Shown here piece by piece: positions 9,134 to 18,435 of a stretch of DNA of 33,479 nucleotides. The stretch is taken from assembly GCF_000601455.1 (NCBI RefSeq), contig NZ_AZQP01000034.1:1-33479 (forward strand), read 5' to 3'. The notes under the pieces were generated by a model. The model saw nothing but the letters and a program-made list of their open reading frames with translations. It was not told the origin of the DNA and did not search any database. Position 1 is the first letter of the stretch. The number at the start of each line of letters is the position of its first letter. The position numbers were made by a program, and so were the translations under genes. The stretch comes from Fervidicella metallireducens AeB. GTDB taxonomy: Bacteria > Bacillota > Clostridia > Clostridiales > Caloramatoraceae.

Positions 9134-9211
9134 GTTATTTGTTTTTTCAATCTTTGTTCATACTTTTGTAAAAAAACAGGCATATAATCAAAGGTAGTAG
9201 GAGGTGTGAAG

Positions 9212-10360
9212 ATGGATTATAATAATAATTCCTGGGAAAGCGGAATAAAATTTGTAGAAGAAAAAAGAGAAAAAAAAGTATTAAGAGTTTTAGGATTAAT
9301 ATTAGTGGTATTTTTTTCAGCATCTATTGGTGGAATAATTGGAGGATATTATGTTAAGAAAAATTATAGCGAATCCTACTATAATCAAATAAGTGAAAAT
9401 AAAGATAAAATAAATAATTTTAGTTCAAAGGAGTCTACATCATACTTGCCTAAAAACTCTATAACGAAAGTAGCTGAATTAGTAGGTCCTGCAGTTGTTG
9501 GAATAAGTAACAATGATGTTGATTTCTTTGGTCAGGAATCCTTACAGGGAAGTGGTTCGGGAATAATTTTTGACAAATCTGGATACATTGTTACAAATGA
9601 ACATGTTATAGAAGATGCAGGAAAAATTACGGTAACCTTATCAGGTGGGAAAAGTGTTCCTGCCACCCTTATTGGAAGTGATGCAAAAACGGATTTAGCA
9701 GTTTTAAAAATAAATGTAGAAAATCTACCAGTAGCTAAATTTGGAGATTCCTCTAAGGTGAGGGTGGGAGATGTGGCAGTAGCAATAGGTAACCCACTTG
9801 GACAAGAGTTTGCAGGCTCAGTTACTGTTGGTGTGGTAAGTGCACTAAATAGAAATATTCAAATGGATGACAGAAGTTATAAAGTTATTCAGACAGATGC
9901 TTCTATTAATCCAGGTAATAGTGGTGGTGCATTGTGTAACGAAGCTGGTGAGGTAATTGGAATAAATAGTTTAAAAATTGGTTCGGCAGAGGGAATGGGA
10001 TTTGCAATTCCTATAAACGAGGCTAAGCCAATAATAGAATCTTTAATAAAGAATGGGTATGTTTCAAGACCTTATCTAGGAATATATTTTCAATTCATTG
10101 ATGAAGATGCATCAAGGCAATATGGTGTGCCAGTAGGGGTATATGTTCAAAAGGTAGTGCCACAATCAGGGGCAGATGATGCTGGTGTAAGGCCTGGCGA
10201 TATAATAGTTTCAGCAGGAGGACAGGAAATAACAAGGGAAGAAGCATTGTCAGAAGTACTGGAGAAATATAAGGTAGGAGATACCCTGAAGGTAAAATTG
10301 TATAGAAACGGCAGATATAAAGATTTCAGCATAAAACTTGGAGACGCATATAATAGATAA
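9212..10360 (+). CDS. Membrane-anchored HtrA/DegP-type serine protease with PDZ domain
   Basis: A 382-aa surface quality-control protease. A cytoplasmic N-terminus is followed by one membrane helix (about 24-46), a linker, a trypsin-like domain and one C-terminal PDZ domain (about 285-380). The catalytic triad is visible: H131 in VTNEHVIEDA, D161 in KTDLAVLKI and S237 in NPGNSGGAL. The PDZ loop is RPYLGIYFQ. ATG 9212 is chosen because AGGAGG (9199-9204) gives 7 bp spacing; the in-frame GTG at 9206 is too close. It lies 78 bp after the kinase gene with no terminator seen between, like the Bacillus yycK (htrC) arrangement next to walK. Probably controlled by that two-component system (inference). 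Confidence 0.93.
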   Translation: MDYNNNSWESGIKFVEEKREKKVLRVLGLILVVFFSASIGGIIGGYYVKKNYSESYYNQISENKDKINNFSSKESTSYLPKNSITKVAELVGPAVVGISNNDVDFFGQESLQGSGSGIIFDKSGYIVTNEHVIEDAGKITVTLSGGKSVPATLIGSDAKTDLAVLKINVENLPVAKFGDSSKVRVGDVAVAIGNPLGQEFAGSVTVGVVSALNRNIQMDDRSYKVIQTDASINPGNSGGALCNEAGEVIGINSLKIGSAEGMGFAIPINEAKPIIESLIKNGYVSRPYLGIYFQFIDEDASRQYGVPVGVYVQKVVPQSGADDAGVRPGDIIVSAGGQEITREEALSEVLEKYKVGDTLKVKLYRNGRYKDFSIKLGDAYNR

Positions 10361-10403
10361 CAAAATTGCAGCTTTTGTTTGCATATAATCTATATCAAAT
10401 AAT

Positions 10404-10430
10404 AAAAAAGCCCTTGGGCTTTTTTATTAT
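10404..10430 (+). terminator. Terminator after the HtrA gene
   Basis: AAAAAAGCC (10404-10412), loop CTTG, GGCTTTTTT (10417-10425), followed by further T residues. It is symmetric enough to work in both directions. Confidence 0.88.
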
Positions 10431-10490
10431 TTTTTAGAATAATTTTGTGATATACTATAAATACGCAATATTTACTGAGGAGTGTTTATT

Positions 10491-11063
10491 ATGTTTTTAG
10501 TAGTTGGACTAGGAAACCCTGGAAGACAATATGAAGGAACGCGACATAATGTGGGATTTGATGTTATAGATTGGATTGCTGAAAAGGAAAATATAGACAT
10601 TAGTAGAATAAAATTTAAGGGGTTAGTTGGGGAAAAGGTTATTGCAGGAGAGAAAGTGATTTTTTTAAAACCATCCACATATATGAACTTAAGCGGAGAG
10701 AGTGTAAGGGAAGCAGCAGCTTTTTATAAAATTCCTCCTGAAAATATAATAGTTATATATGATGATGTGGCGATTGAGGTTGGAAGATTAAGAATAAGAC
10801 CTTCAGGAAGTGACGGTGGCCAAAATGGAATGAAAAGCATTATCTATCAGCTTAACAGCAATGAATTTCCCAGAATAAGAATTGGTATAGGAAGGCCAGT
10901 TGGTGATATGGCAGATTATGTACTGGGAAGATTTTCACCACAGGATAGAAAATTAGTTGATGAAGTAATAAAGGCAGCAGGGGATGCTGTAATGGAAATC
11001 ATACAAAATGGAATACAAAGTGGAATGAATAAGTATAATAGCTTTAAAGTAAGTCAAGAATAA
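10491..11063 (+). CDS. pth: Peptidyl-tRNA hydrolase
   Basis: Pth (SpoVC in Bacillus) releases peptides from drop-off peptidyl-tRNA. From ATG 10491 (190 aa) the catalytic residues are N9 in GLGNPG, H19 in TRHNVGFD and D92 in YDDVAIEVGRLRIR, with the conserved SGSDGGQNGMKSI substrate segment. The RBS AGGAG (10477-10481) sits 9 bp before ATG 10491, whereas the in-frame GTG at 10482 overlaps it. An extended -10 (TGATATACT, 10448-10456) just upstream may be its promoter. In Bacillus it is followed by fin and mfd; here fin is absent and mfd follows directly. Confidence 0.96.
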   Translation: MFLVVGLGNPGRQYEGTRHNVGFDVIDWIAEKENIDISRIKFKGLVGEKVIAGEKVIFLKPSTYMNLSGESVREAAAFYKIPPENIIVIYDDVAIEVGRLRIRPSGSDGGQNGMKSIIYQLNSNEFPRIRIGIGRPVGDMADYVLGRFSPQDRKLVDEVIKAAGDAVMEIIQNGIQSGMNKYNSFKVSQE

Positions 11064-11082
11064 GAATATAATATAATCAAAA

Positions 11083-11103
11083 GCCCGAGAGGTAGCCTCG
11101 GGC
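11083..11103 (+). terminator. GC-rich hairpin between pth and mfd
   Basis: Stem GCCCGAG (11083-11089) / CTCGGGC (11097-11103). The following sequence is T-rich but has no clean U tract, so it may be a partial terminator or an mRNA-processing stem rather than a full stop. Confidence 0.5.
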
Positions 11104-11132
11104 AATTGTTGTTGTCCTAAGGGGGTATTTTT

Positions 11133-14100
11133 TTGAAATTTAAAGGGTTAAACATTCTATTTAAAGAATGTGAAGAATATAAAACCATATTAGCGGCATT
11201 AAAAAACAATAGAACCCCGTGTCAGGTACATGGTCTTTCTGAATCGCAAAAGGCCTATGTATCTTATTGCCTTTCTGATGATTTTCCCAATCAGACTATA
11301 ATATTTACACATAATGATATAGAAGCTAGAAAAATTTATGAGGATTTAAGAGTTTTTACAGAAAATTGCTATTACTTCCCAATTAAAGAAATGGTTTTAA
11401 ACGTAGATGTAACTTCGGGAGATATAAAAACCCAGAGATTAAGCGTTATTAAAAAGATATTAGAAGGGGATAAAGTTATCGTTGTGACATCAATAGATGC
11501 TCTCTTTTATAAGATGCCTCCTAAAGATACATTAAAAAACAGTGCAATAAAATTGAAAAGGGAAGAAATTTTAGATGTTTCTCTCCTTGCTGAAAAATTA
11601 GTTGACTTAGGTTATGAAAGGGTTGATGTAATAGAAGGAAAGGGGCAGTTTGCACGCAGAGGAGGAATAATAGATATATATTCTCCAATTGATAATGAGC
11701 CATACAGAGTAGAATTTTTTGGGGATGAGATAGATACCATAAGAACTTTCGATATAGAAACACAAAGAAGCCTGAATCCTGTAGAGGAGATAGTAATTTA
11801 TCCTGCAAGGGAAGTTGTAATCAGTAAGGAAATTGTCAGTGGTATTGTTGAAAGAATAGATAATGATTTAAAAGCCAGGCAGAAATTATATTCCAAGAAA
11901 AACAAAGAAATGGCTCAGAAGCTGGAGCTTAGAGTAAAGGAAAACATTGAAAAGCTACAGAATTTAAGGTATTTTGATGGAATGGACAGCTATATTCCAT
12001 ATATTTACAAAAACACTGAGAGTTTTATAGACTATTTCAATAACCCATTGGTAATTTTAGATGAATCTGCAAGGATATCACAAAGAATCAGAACGGCATC
12101 TGAGGAGTTTCAGGAAACATATAAAACTATGCTTGAAAAGGGAGAACTTCTTCCATTGCAGGGTGAATATATGTTTAGCACAGATTATATGATGGATAAT
12201 TTAAAATCATATAAAATCATAGCAATGAACATGCTGCCAAGGGTTGTTGAAGAGGTTAGAGCCAATTCTTTGATTAACTTTAATGCAATATCGATTAATC
12301 CAATATCAGGAAATATCGATTATTTACTAGAGGAGATTAAAATTAGGGCTAACAGAGGATACAGGGTTTTAATATTGGCAGGAGCAGCTTCAAGAGCAGA
12401 GAGGCTAGTTAAGTCCTTAGCAAAAGAGGGATTTAATTGTTCATATAAAGAAATAATTGACGATATAAGACCCGGCTCAATTGTGGTCTCATCAGGTAGT
12501 TTAAGCAGGGGTATGGAATTTCCAGACATTAAAATTTCAATTATATCTGACAAGGAAATATATAAAGAAAAAAGAGAAAAGAAGAAGACTTTCACAAAAA
12601 AATCAAGGAAAATAGAAAGTTTTACAGATATTAAAGTTGGTGATTTTGTAGTTCATGTTAATCATGGTATCGGAGTATTTAAAGGAATAAAGGAACTACA
12701 CATAGAAGGAATAAAAAAGGACTATCTTGTCCTTCAATATCATGGCGGTGACACATTGTATGTTCCAGTTGAACAGCTTGATATGGTTCAAAAATATATA
12801 GGTTCAGATGAAGTACAGCCTAAACTATATAAGCTTGGAGGTTCAGACTGGACAAAGGCAAAGAAAAAAGTTAAAGAATCCTTAAAGGAAATGGCTGAGG
12901 ATTTAGTTGAACTTTATGCCTACAGAGCTGCCTTAAAAGGACATGCTTTTTCAAAGGATACCGTATGGCAAAAGCAGTTTGAAGAAGAATTTCCATATGA
13001 AGAAACTCCGGATCAGCTTACTGCAATAGAAGAGATAAAAAAAGATATGGAGCAGCCAAGACCTATGGATAGGCTTTTGTGCGGCGATGTTGGATATGGT
13101 AAAACTGAAGTGGCTATGAGGGCTGCTTTTAAGGCTGTTATGGATGGAAAGCAGGTGGCGGTATTAGTTCCAACAACTATACTTGCTGAACAACATTATA
13201 ATAATTTCAGACAAAGATTTTCTGATTTTCCAGTAAATATAGATATGATTAGCAGATTTAGGAGTAAAGAACAGCAGAAAAAAGCCATAAAGGAGCTGGC
13301 AGCAGGGAATATTGATATTATAATCGGAACACACAGATTACTACAAAAGGATATTAAATATAAGGATTTAGGATTATTGATTGTAGATGAGGAGCAGAGG
13401 TTTGGTGTCAGCCATAAGGAAAAGATTAAGGCCTTCAAAAAAAATATAGATGTTCTAACTTTAACTGCAACACCTATTCCAAGAACACTTCATATGTCCT
13501 TGATTGGAGTAAGGGATATGAGTGTTATTGAAACTCCTCCAGAGGAAAGATTTCCTGTTCAGACTTATGTAATGGAATATAATGAAGGTATAATAAGGGA
13601 TTCAATAATCAGAGAGCTATCGAGGGGAGGACAAGTGTTCTTTGTTTATAACAGGGTAGAGACGATAAAAGATATGCAGATAGCTTTATCAAGGCTGGTC
13701 CCAGAAGCAAAGGTTGTAGTTGCTCATGGTCAAATGAATGAAAGCGAGCTTGAAGACGTTATATTAGGATTCATAGCAGGAGAAGGTGATGTGCTTCTTT
13801 GTACAACAATAATAGAAACAGGAATTGATATTCCAAATGTTAATACCCTTATTGTCTATGATGCAGATAGAATGGGATTATCACAGCTTTATCAATTAAG
13901 GGGTAGAGTTGGTAGAAGCAACAGACTTGCATATGCATATTTTACTTATAGAAAAGATAAGGTATTAACTGAAGTTGCAGAAAAAAGATTAAAGGCAATT
14001 AAGGAATTTACTGAGTTTGGTTCAGGGTTTAAAATTGCCATGAGAGATTTGGAGATAAGAGGTGCAGGTAACTTATTAGGTACACAGCAACATGGGCATA

Positions 14101-14642
14101 TGGCTGCAGTAGGATATGATTTATATTGCAGACTTCTTGAAGAGGCAGTCAGGGAACTTAAGGGAGAAATTAAGGAAGAATATATTGAAACAACAATTGA
14201 ATTAACAGTAAACGCATATATACCTGACAGTTATATTCAGGATGAAATGCTGAAGATTGAAATTTATAAAAAAATCGCAGCTATTGAAAATGTGGAAGAT
14301 AAAATGGACATAGAAGAAGAGGTAATAGATAGATTTGGTGATATTCCAAAGCCTGTTGAAAATTTAATATCAATTGCATATACAAAAGCCATAGCAAAGA
14401 AGTTAAAGATATTGAATATTAAACAAAATGCAAATGAAATTCTCCTTCAATTTAAAAATGGTGAATATATAAGTGTGGAAACACTCAGGGCAATAAATGA
14501 GAAGATTGATGGAGTTACGGCAGGGTATGCAAGTACAACACAGCCACTAATAAGAATAAAACTAGGAAAGGACAGGAATAAAGAAGCATTAAAAACATTA
14601 AAGGATATTTTGGAATTTATAGGGAGATTGCATAAAAAATAA
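11133..14642 (+). CDS. mfd: Transcription-repair coupling factor Mfd
   Basis: Mfd removes RNA polymerase stalled at DNA lesions and recruits UvrA for nucleotide excision repair. 1169 aa, typical length. Order: UvrB-like N-terminal module (about 1-350), species-specific linker, RNA-polymerase-interacting domain (about 495-560; VGDFVVHVNHGIGVFKGI), RecG-like translocase with Walker A GDVGYGKTE (about 651) and DEEQ (about 752), motif QLRGRVGRS, and the C-terminal TRCF domain (about 1000-1110). Translation probably begins at TTG 11133, 7 bp after AAGGGGG. Weak start codon use suggests modest translation. It follows pth and precedes the foldase gene after 40 bp. Confidence 0.97.
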   Translation: MKFKGLNILFKECEEYKTILAALKNNRTPCQVHGLSESQKAYVSYCLSDDFPNQTIIFTHNDIEARKIYEDLRVFTENCYYFPIKEMVLNVDVTSGDIKTQRLSVIKKILEGDKVIVVTSIDALFYKMPPKDTLKNSAIKLKREEILDVSLLAEKLVDLGYERVDVIEGKGQFARRGGIIDIYSPIDNEPYRVEFFGDEIDTIRTFDIETQRSLNPVEEIVIYPAREVVISKEIVSGIVERIDNDLKARQKLYSKKNKEMAQKLELRVKENIEKLQNLRYFDGMDSYIPYIYKNTESFIDYFNNPLVILDESARISQRIRTASEEFQETYKTMLEKGELLPLQGEYMFSTDYMMDNLKSYKIIAMNMLPRVVEEVRANSLINFNAISINPISGNIDYLLEEIKIRANRGYRVLILAGAASRAERLVKSLAKEGFNCSYKEIIDDIRPGSIVVSSGSLSRGMEFPDIKISIISDKEIYKEKREKKKTFTKKSRKIESFTDIKVGDFVVHVNHGIGVFKGIKELHIEGIKKDYLVLQYHGGDTLYVPVEQLDMVQKYIGSDEVQPKLYKLGGSDWTKAKKKVKESLKEMAEDLVELYAYRAALKGHAFSKDTVWQKQFEEEFPYEETPDQLTAIEEIKKDMEQPRPMDRLLCGDVGYGKTEVAMRAAFKAVMDGKQVAVLVPTTILAEQHYNNFRQRFSDFPVNIDMISRFRSKEQQKKAIKELAAGNIDIIIGTHRLLQKDIKYKDLGLLIVDEEQRFGVSHKEKIKAFKKNIDVLTLTATPIPRTLHMSLIGVRDMSVIETPPEERFPVQTYVMEYNEGIIRDSIIRELSRGGQVFFVYNRVETIKDMQIALSRLVPEAKVVVAHGQMNESELEDVILGFIAGEGDVLLCTTIIETGIDIPNVNTLIVYDADRMGLSQLYQLRGRVGRSNRLAYAYFTYRKDKVLTEVAEKRLKAIKEFTEFGSGFKIAMRDLEIRGAGNLLGTQQHGHMAAVGYDLYCRLLEEAVRELKGEIKEEYIETTIELTVNAYIPDSYIQDEMLKIEIYKKIAAIENVEDKMDIEEEVIDRFGDIPKPVENLISIAYTKAIAKKLKILNIKQNANEILLQFKNGEYISVETLRAINEKIDGVTAGYASTTQPLIRIKLGKDRNKEALKTLKDILEFIGRLHKK

Positions 14643-14682
14643 AAATGGATTATAATAAATTTCAAATGCAAGAGAGAGAGGG

Positions 14683-15684
14683 ATGGAAGTGAAGGGATTA
14701 AAAAAATTTATAGCAGCTGCCATTGCTATAGGAATAGTTGGGGGAGCAACTGGTTGTCAGCTTATCAGTAAAACACCTGAAGGTGAAAAGAAAACCGTGG
14801 TAGCAAAGGTTAATAATGAAAACATAACAAAAGGAGAATTTCAAAAAAGATGGGATTCAACTCTAGCTCAGCTTGAAGCAATGTATGGCAAAGAAGCCTT
14901 ACAATCAGCGCAGGCACAGGAAGAATTGAAATCACAAAAATCAGGATTATTAGATTCAATGGTAATGGATAAAATAATGATGCAAAAAGCTAAGGAGCTT
15001 AATGTTATTCCAGATGAGAACACATTAAAACAGGAGATAGACAAAAAAATTGATGAAATGATAAAGCTTGCTGGAAGCAAGGATAATTTTAAAAAGTTTT
15101 TAGACCAGGTAAAATTAACTGAAGAAGATTATAGAGAGATGGCAAAAACTCAGATAATATTTGATAAATTAGAAGAAAGTCTTACAAAGGATGTAACAGT
15201 GTCTGATTCTGAAGTTAAAAAGTACTATGATGAAAATAAATATGAATACACAACGGAACCAAACAAGATGCATGTTGCACATATTCTAGTTAAGGATTTG
15301 GCTTTAGCTACAAAAATAAAGGAAGAGTATGATAAAGGGGCAAAATTTGAAGATCTTGCTAAAAAATATGGTACAGATGGAACAAAGGATAGTGGCGGAG
15401 ATTTAGGTGAGGTTCCATATGTTGATTCAGGATTTGATCAGGATTTTATGGACGCGGCAATAAAAGTTTCAAAGGGACAAGTAAGTCAGCCAGTAAAAAC
15501 TCAGTTTGGATATCATTTAATTAAAATAATTGACAAAAAAGAATATCCAGTAAAACCATTTGATTCTGTAAAGAATGAGATAAAGAATAAACTTTTAGAA
15601 GAAAAGAAATCCAGCATCATAGAACAAAAGGAAACTGAATGGAAGAATAATTCAAAGATTAAAAAATACGAAGATAGAATTTAA
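14683..15684 (+). CDS. prsA: PrsA-like lipoprotein peptidyl-prolyl isomerase (foldase)
   Basis: Extracytoplasmic parvulin-type foldase that assists exported proteins after Sec translocation. A 333-aa protein with a lipoprotein signal peptide: KKFIAAAIAIGIVGG followed by lipobox ATG-C (Cys25). A SurA-N-like helical domain (about 40-180) precedes the PpiC domain (about 195-285: HVAHILVKD, FEDLAKKYGTDGT, GGDLGEVPY, FGYHLIKI). Start is ambiguous between ATG 14683 and GTG 14689; both follow the purine-rich GAGAGAGAGGG. It needs Lgt for lipid modification, yet lgt in this window is frame-disrupted. In Clostridium it often lies beside mfd. The symbol is by similarity. Confidence 0.88.
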   Translation: MEVKGLKKFIAAAIAIGIVGGATGCQLISKTPEGEKKTVVAKVNNENITKGEFQKRWDSTLAQLEAMYGKEALQSAQAQEELKSQKSGLLDSMVMDKIMMQKAKELNVIPDENTLKQEIDKKIDEMIKLAGSKDNFKKFLDQVKLTEEDYREMAKTQIIFDKLEESLTKDVTVSDSEVKKYYDENKYEYTTEPNKMHVAHILVKDLALATKIKEEYDKGAKFEDLAKKYGTDGTKDSGGDLGEVPYVDSGFDQDFMDAAIKVSKGQVSQPVKTQFGYHLIKIIDKKEYPVKPFDSVKNEIKNKLLEEKKSSIIEQKETEWKNNSKIKKYEDRI

Positions 15685-15715
15685 TTTTTAAGATAAAAAT
15701 TGAATAATTATAAAT

Positions 15716-15748
15716 AAAAATCCACCCGTTAAGAGTGGATTTTTATTT
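15716..15748 (+). terminator. Terminator after the foldase gene
   Basis: AAAAATCCAC (15716-15725) / GTGGATTTTT (15735-15744) with a 9-nt loop, then TATTT. The A-stem/T-stem form suggests use in both directions. Confidence 0.88.
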
Positions 15749-15862
15749 GCCAAAATCAAAATAATTATACATTTATATGAATAAATAGTAGTATGATTGG
15801 ATATATATTTAGTGAAGTAAAAAATAAAAATCAGATTGTAAAAGGAGCTGGAGAAAGGTTAA

Positions 15863-16036
15863 ATGGAAAAGTATAAAGAACAAATCAGTTTAAATGAAAG
15901 GGATATGGAAAGAACAGAAAGACGATATTTCTCAGAAAAATGCAAAGGATGCGGATATATGTATAGACCCTCAGCAAGCAGTTTTAAGTGTGAACAATGT
16001 TTATATAAAGGTAATAATGTAAAAAAATACACCTGA
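15863..16036 (+). CDS. Small zinc-ribbon-like protein, unknown function
   Basis: An open frame of 57 codons from ATG 15863, preceded by AGAAAGGTT, and closed by TGA 16034-16036, directly before a strong terminator. The first 24 residues are charged (ERDMERTERRYFSEK). The C-terminal half has four cysteines as CKGCGY (27-32) and CEQCLY (43-48), spaced as a zinc ribbon or rubredoxin-like knuckle with 12 residues between the pairs. It is isolated between terminators, so it is probably monocistronic. It is not Fin or Gin/CsfB by sequence, although those small zinc proteins also belong to sporulation regions. Its position before spoVT is suggestive only. Confidence 0.72.
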   Translation: MEKYKEQISLNERDMERTERRYFSEKCKGCGYMYRPSASSFKCEQCLYKGNNVKKYT

Positions 16037-16043
16037 TTAACTT

Positions 16044-16097
16044 AAACACCATTGGTTAAATATTATAGAATATTTAACTTCTAGGTGTTTTATTTTT
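16044..16097 (+). terminator. Long two-part terminator after the zinc-ribbon gene
   Basis: Outer stem AAACACC (16044-16050) / GGTGTTT (16084-16090) encloses a second perfect stem, GTTAAATATT (16055-16064) / AATATTTAAC (16069-16078). It is followed by TATTTTT. Confidence 0.85.
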
Positions 16098-16145
16098 AAA
16101 GATTATGATAAATATAAAATTTTTAGATTAATTACTTATATTTGG

Positions 16146-16176
16146 GTATAAAATTCTTTTTTTTGTAGAAATTATA
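16146..16176 (+). promoter_or_regulatory. Possible forespore (SigG/F-type) promoter of spoVT
   Basis: GTATA (16146-16150) and AATTATA (16170-16176) resemble the SigG elements GNATA and CATNNTA, with a 19-bp spacer, one longer than usual. SpoVT is a SigG target in Bacillus. The match is imperfect, so this is tentative. Confidence 0.33.
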
Positions 16177-16233
16177 AACAAGACAAATAGTAATAGTGAA
16201 TAAATATTATAGTTTTGTTAGGGAGGGACAATA

Positions 16234-16788
16234 ATGAAAGCAACTGGAATAGTACGTAGAATTGACGATTTAGGAAGAGTTGTTATACCAAAGGAAATAA
16301 GAAGAACGCTTAGAATAAGAGAAGGAGATCCTCTTGAAATTTTTACCGATAGAGAAGGTGGAGTTATATTAAAGAAATACTCACCAATTGGTGAGTTAAG
16401 CGATTTTGCAAAGGATTATGCAGAAGCAATACAGCAGTCTATCGGTCATTCAGTTTTAATCTGTGACAGAGATTTGATAATTGCAGTGGCAGGTACAGGA
16501 AAAAAGGAATATATTGATAAAAAGATAAGTGATGAGGTCGAAAAAGTTCTTGTTGAAAGAAAGCTTTATGTACATAATGCTAAAGAAGGAGGCAAAGGCC
16601 TTCCATTGACAGCTGATGAAGATGATGGCTCCATTTATACAGGTCAGGTTATAGCACCAATAGTTGCTGATGGAGACACCATTGGAGCAGTTATAATAAT
16701 TTCAAAGGAAGATAATGCTCAAATGGGTGAGGTTGAAAATGCACTTGCTCAATCTGCAGCATTATTCTTAGGAAAACAGATGGAATAG
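16234..16788 (+). CDS. spoVT: Stage V sporulation protein T
   Basis: SpoVT is an AbrB-family transcription factor that tunes SigG-dependent forespore genes in Bacillus and is needed for spore formation in Clostridium. The 184-aa product has an N-terminal swapped-hairpin DNA-binding domain (1-50: MKATGIVRRIDDLGRVVIPK, then EIRRTLRIREGDPLEIF). A C-terminal GAF-like domain (about 58-180) carries GHSVLICDRDLIIAVAG and IGAVIIISKEDNAQMGEVE. ATG 16234 follows GGGAGGG. It stands between terminators, so it is probably monocistronic. Order after mfd matches Bacillus apart from the two intervening genes. Confidence 0.96.
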   Translation: MKATGIVRRIDDLGRVVIPKEIRRTLRIREGDPLEIFTDREGGVILKKYSPIGELSDFAKDYAEAIQQSIGHSVLICDRDLIIAVAGTGKKEYIDKKISDEVEKVLVERKLYVHNAKEGGKGLPLTADEDDGSIYTGQVIAPIVADGDTIGAVIIISKEDNAQMGEVENALAQSAALFLGKQME

Positions 16789-16795
16789 ATTTATA

Positions 16796-16816
16796 AGCAG
16801 CCTATGGCTGCTTTTT
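16796..16816 (+). terminator. Terminator after spoVT
   Basis: AGCAGCC (16796-16802), loop TAT, GGCTGCT (16806-16812), followed by TTTT. Confidence 0.88.
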
Positions 16817-16878
16817 GCATATAATCCTGGAATCTCTAATATGTTAAATAAGGGATGTATTTCTTTAGGGGGATTATC

Positions 16879-18414
16879 ATGCAAAAAAAGAATTTAATAA
16901 AGGGAACTCTAATATTGGCTGCAGCAGGAATCATTGCTAAGATTTTTGGATTTTTTTTCAGAATACCAATAATATATATGATAGGAGAAGAAGGGATTGG
17001 ACTTTATCAGCTTACATATCCTTTATATACATTTCTATTGGCTATTGCTGCTGGGATACCAACTGCTTTGTCTAAAATGATATCAGAACGCATGGCACTT
17101 CATAAAAGAGGAGAAGCAAATAAAATATTCAAAATAGCTTTAATCACTATGGCCTTATTTGGAGGCATATCAAGTTGTGTTCTCATTGTTTTTGCAGATT
17201 ATATAATTGAAGCTTGTAGTTGGAGTAAAGAGGTATATTACTCTCTTATAGGAATAAGTCTGGCTCCATTCTTTACATGTCTTTTATCTGTTTTCCGTGG
17301 CTATTTTCAAGGACTACAAAACATGCTTCCTACAGCTGTTTCTCAAGTTCTTGAACAACTAGTACGTGTTATAGTCGGGGTAAGTCTTGTTTATATACTT
17401 TTGCCAAGGGGAATAAGCATTTCTGCTGGAGGGGCTGCCTTTGGTGCCACTGCAGGAGCTTTTGCAGCTCTTATGTGGATAGTATATTGCTATATAAAGA
17501 ATAAAATTAAATTTAATAAAGAAGAAAAATGTAAATCAAGTATAGATATATTTTCTGAGATTTTAAAAATAGCCATTCCCATTTCCATAGGTCAGGCAAT
17601 AGGGTCAATAATGACTCTCATTGACTCAATGATGGTAACTGGCTTATTAAAGTCCAGCGGGTTTACAGATAAAACAGCTACAATACTGTATGGACAGCTT
17701 ACTGGTAAAGCATTTGTACTTATAAATGTTCCACTAACTCTATCTATAGCAATAGCACAAAATACTGTTCCTGCAATATCAGAAGCCTTTGCTGGCAGAG
17801 ATAGAGTTAAGCTTAAACATAATATAAAAATATCATATAAGCTGGCTATGATACTTGCATTACCCTGCTGTGCAGGCCTTTATACACTGTCTAGGCCAAT
17901 ATTAGGACTTGTTTTTCAAGGTATGTCTGATGGGTGGGAGTTGATGCAGATTCTGTCAGTAGCTGCACTTTTTATAATAATTGCTCAGACATCTACAAGT
18001 ATATTAAATGGAATGGGGAAAACAATTATGCCAGTTGCAGCAATGATTGTAGGAAGTGGTATAAAAATATTAATAAGCATAATTTTTATACCTATGCCCC
18101 AGTATAATATTAAGGCAGCTGCCTACGGTACGTTATTTGCATATCTTGCAGTGGCAATTATAGATATTATACTTGTAATAAAATATACAAAAGTATATAT
18201 TGATATACATGAAGTCTTTATTTTACCTGTGGTATCTACAATTATAATGATAATATCGGTTGTAGCTTCATACGGAAAAATATATAATCTAACTAGAAGT
18301 GGAAATCTTTCTACAGTATCGACAATTTTCATAGGTGCATTCGTTTATTTTTTAATGCTTTTCCTTTCTGGAGCTGTGAAAATTTCTGATTTAAAGAATA
18401 AAATTAAAAAATAA
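16879..18414 (+). CDS. SpoVB/YabM-family polysaccharide flippase (MOP superfamily)
   Basis: Integral membrane protein of 511 aa with about 14 hydrophobic helices, a PST/MurJ-like lipid-linked sugar transporter. N-terminal segment KGTLILAAAGIIAKIFGFFFRIPI is typical of SpoVB/YabM proteins (only the pattern is meant). ATG 16879 is chosen because AGGGGG stands 8 bp before it; the upstream in-frame ATG at 16855 lacks an RBS. In Bacillus the position after spoVT is held by yabM, and SpoVB is a cortex peptidoglycan flippase paralogue. Which substrate this copy moves cannot be told; an intermediate of spore cortex or cell wall is most likely. It precedes yabN/mazG after 21 bp, probably co-transcribed. 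Confidence 0.87.
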   Translation: MQKKNLIKGTLILAAAGIIAKIFGFFFRIPIIYMIGEEGIGLYQLTYPLYTFLLAIAAGIPTALSKMISERMALHKRGEANKIFKIALITMALFGGISSCVLIVFADYIIEACSWSKEVYYSLIGISLAPFFTCLLSVFRGYFQGLQNMLPTAVSQVLEQLVRVIVGVSLVYILLPRGISISAGGAAFGATAGAFAALMWIVYCYIKNKIKFNKEEKCKSSIDIFSEILKIAIPISIGQAIGSIMTLIDSMMVTGLLKSSGFTDKTATILYGQLTGKAFVLINVPLTLSIAIAQNTVPAISEAFAGRDRVKLKHNIKISYKLAMILALPCCAGLYTLSRPILGLVFQGMSDGWELMQILSVAALFIIIAQTSTSILNGMGKTIMPVAAMIVGSGIKILISIIFIPMPQYNIKAAAYGTLFAYLAVAIIDIILVIKYTKVYIDIHEVFILPVVSTIIMIISVVASYGKIYNLTRSGNLSTVSTIFIGAFVYFLMLFLSGAVKISDLKNKIKK

Positions 18415-18435
18415 AGGAACAAAGAGGGGAGACAA

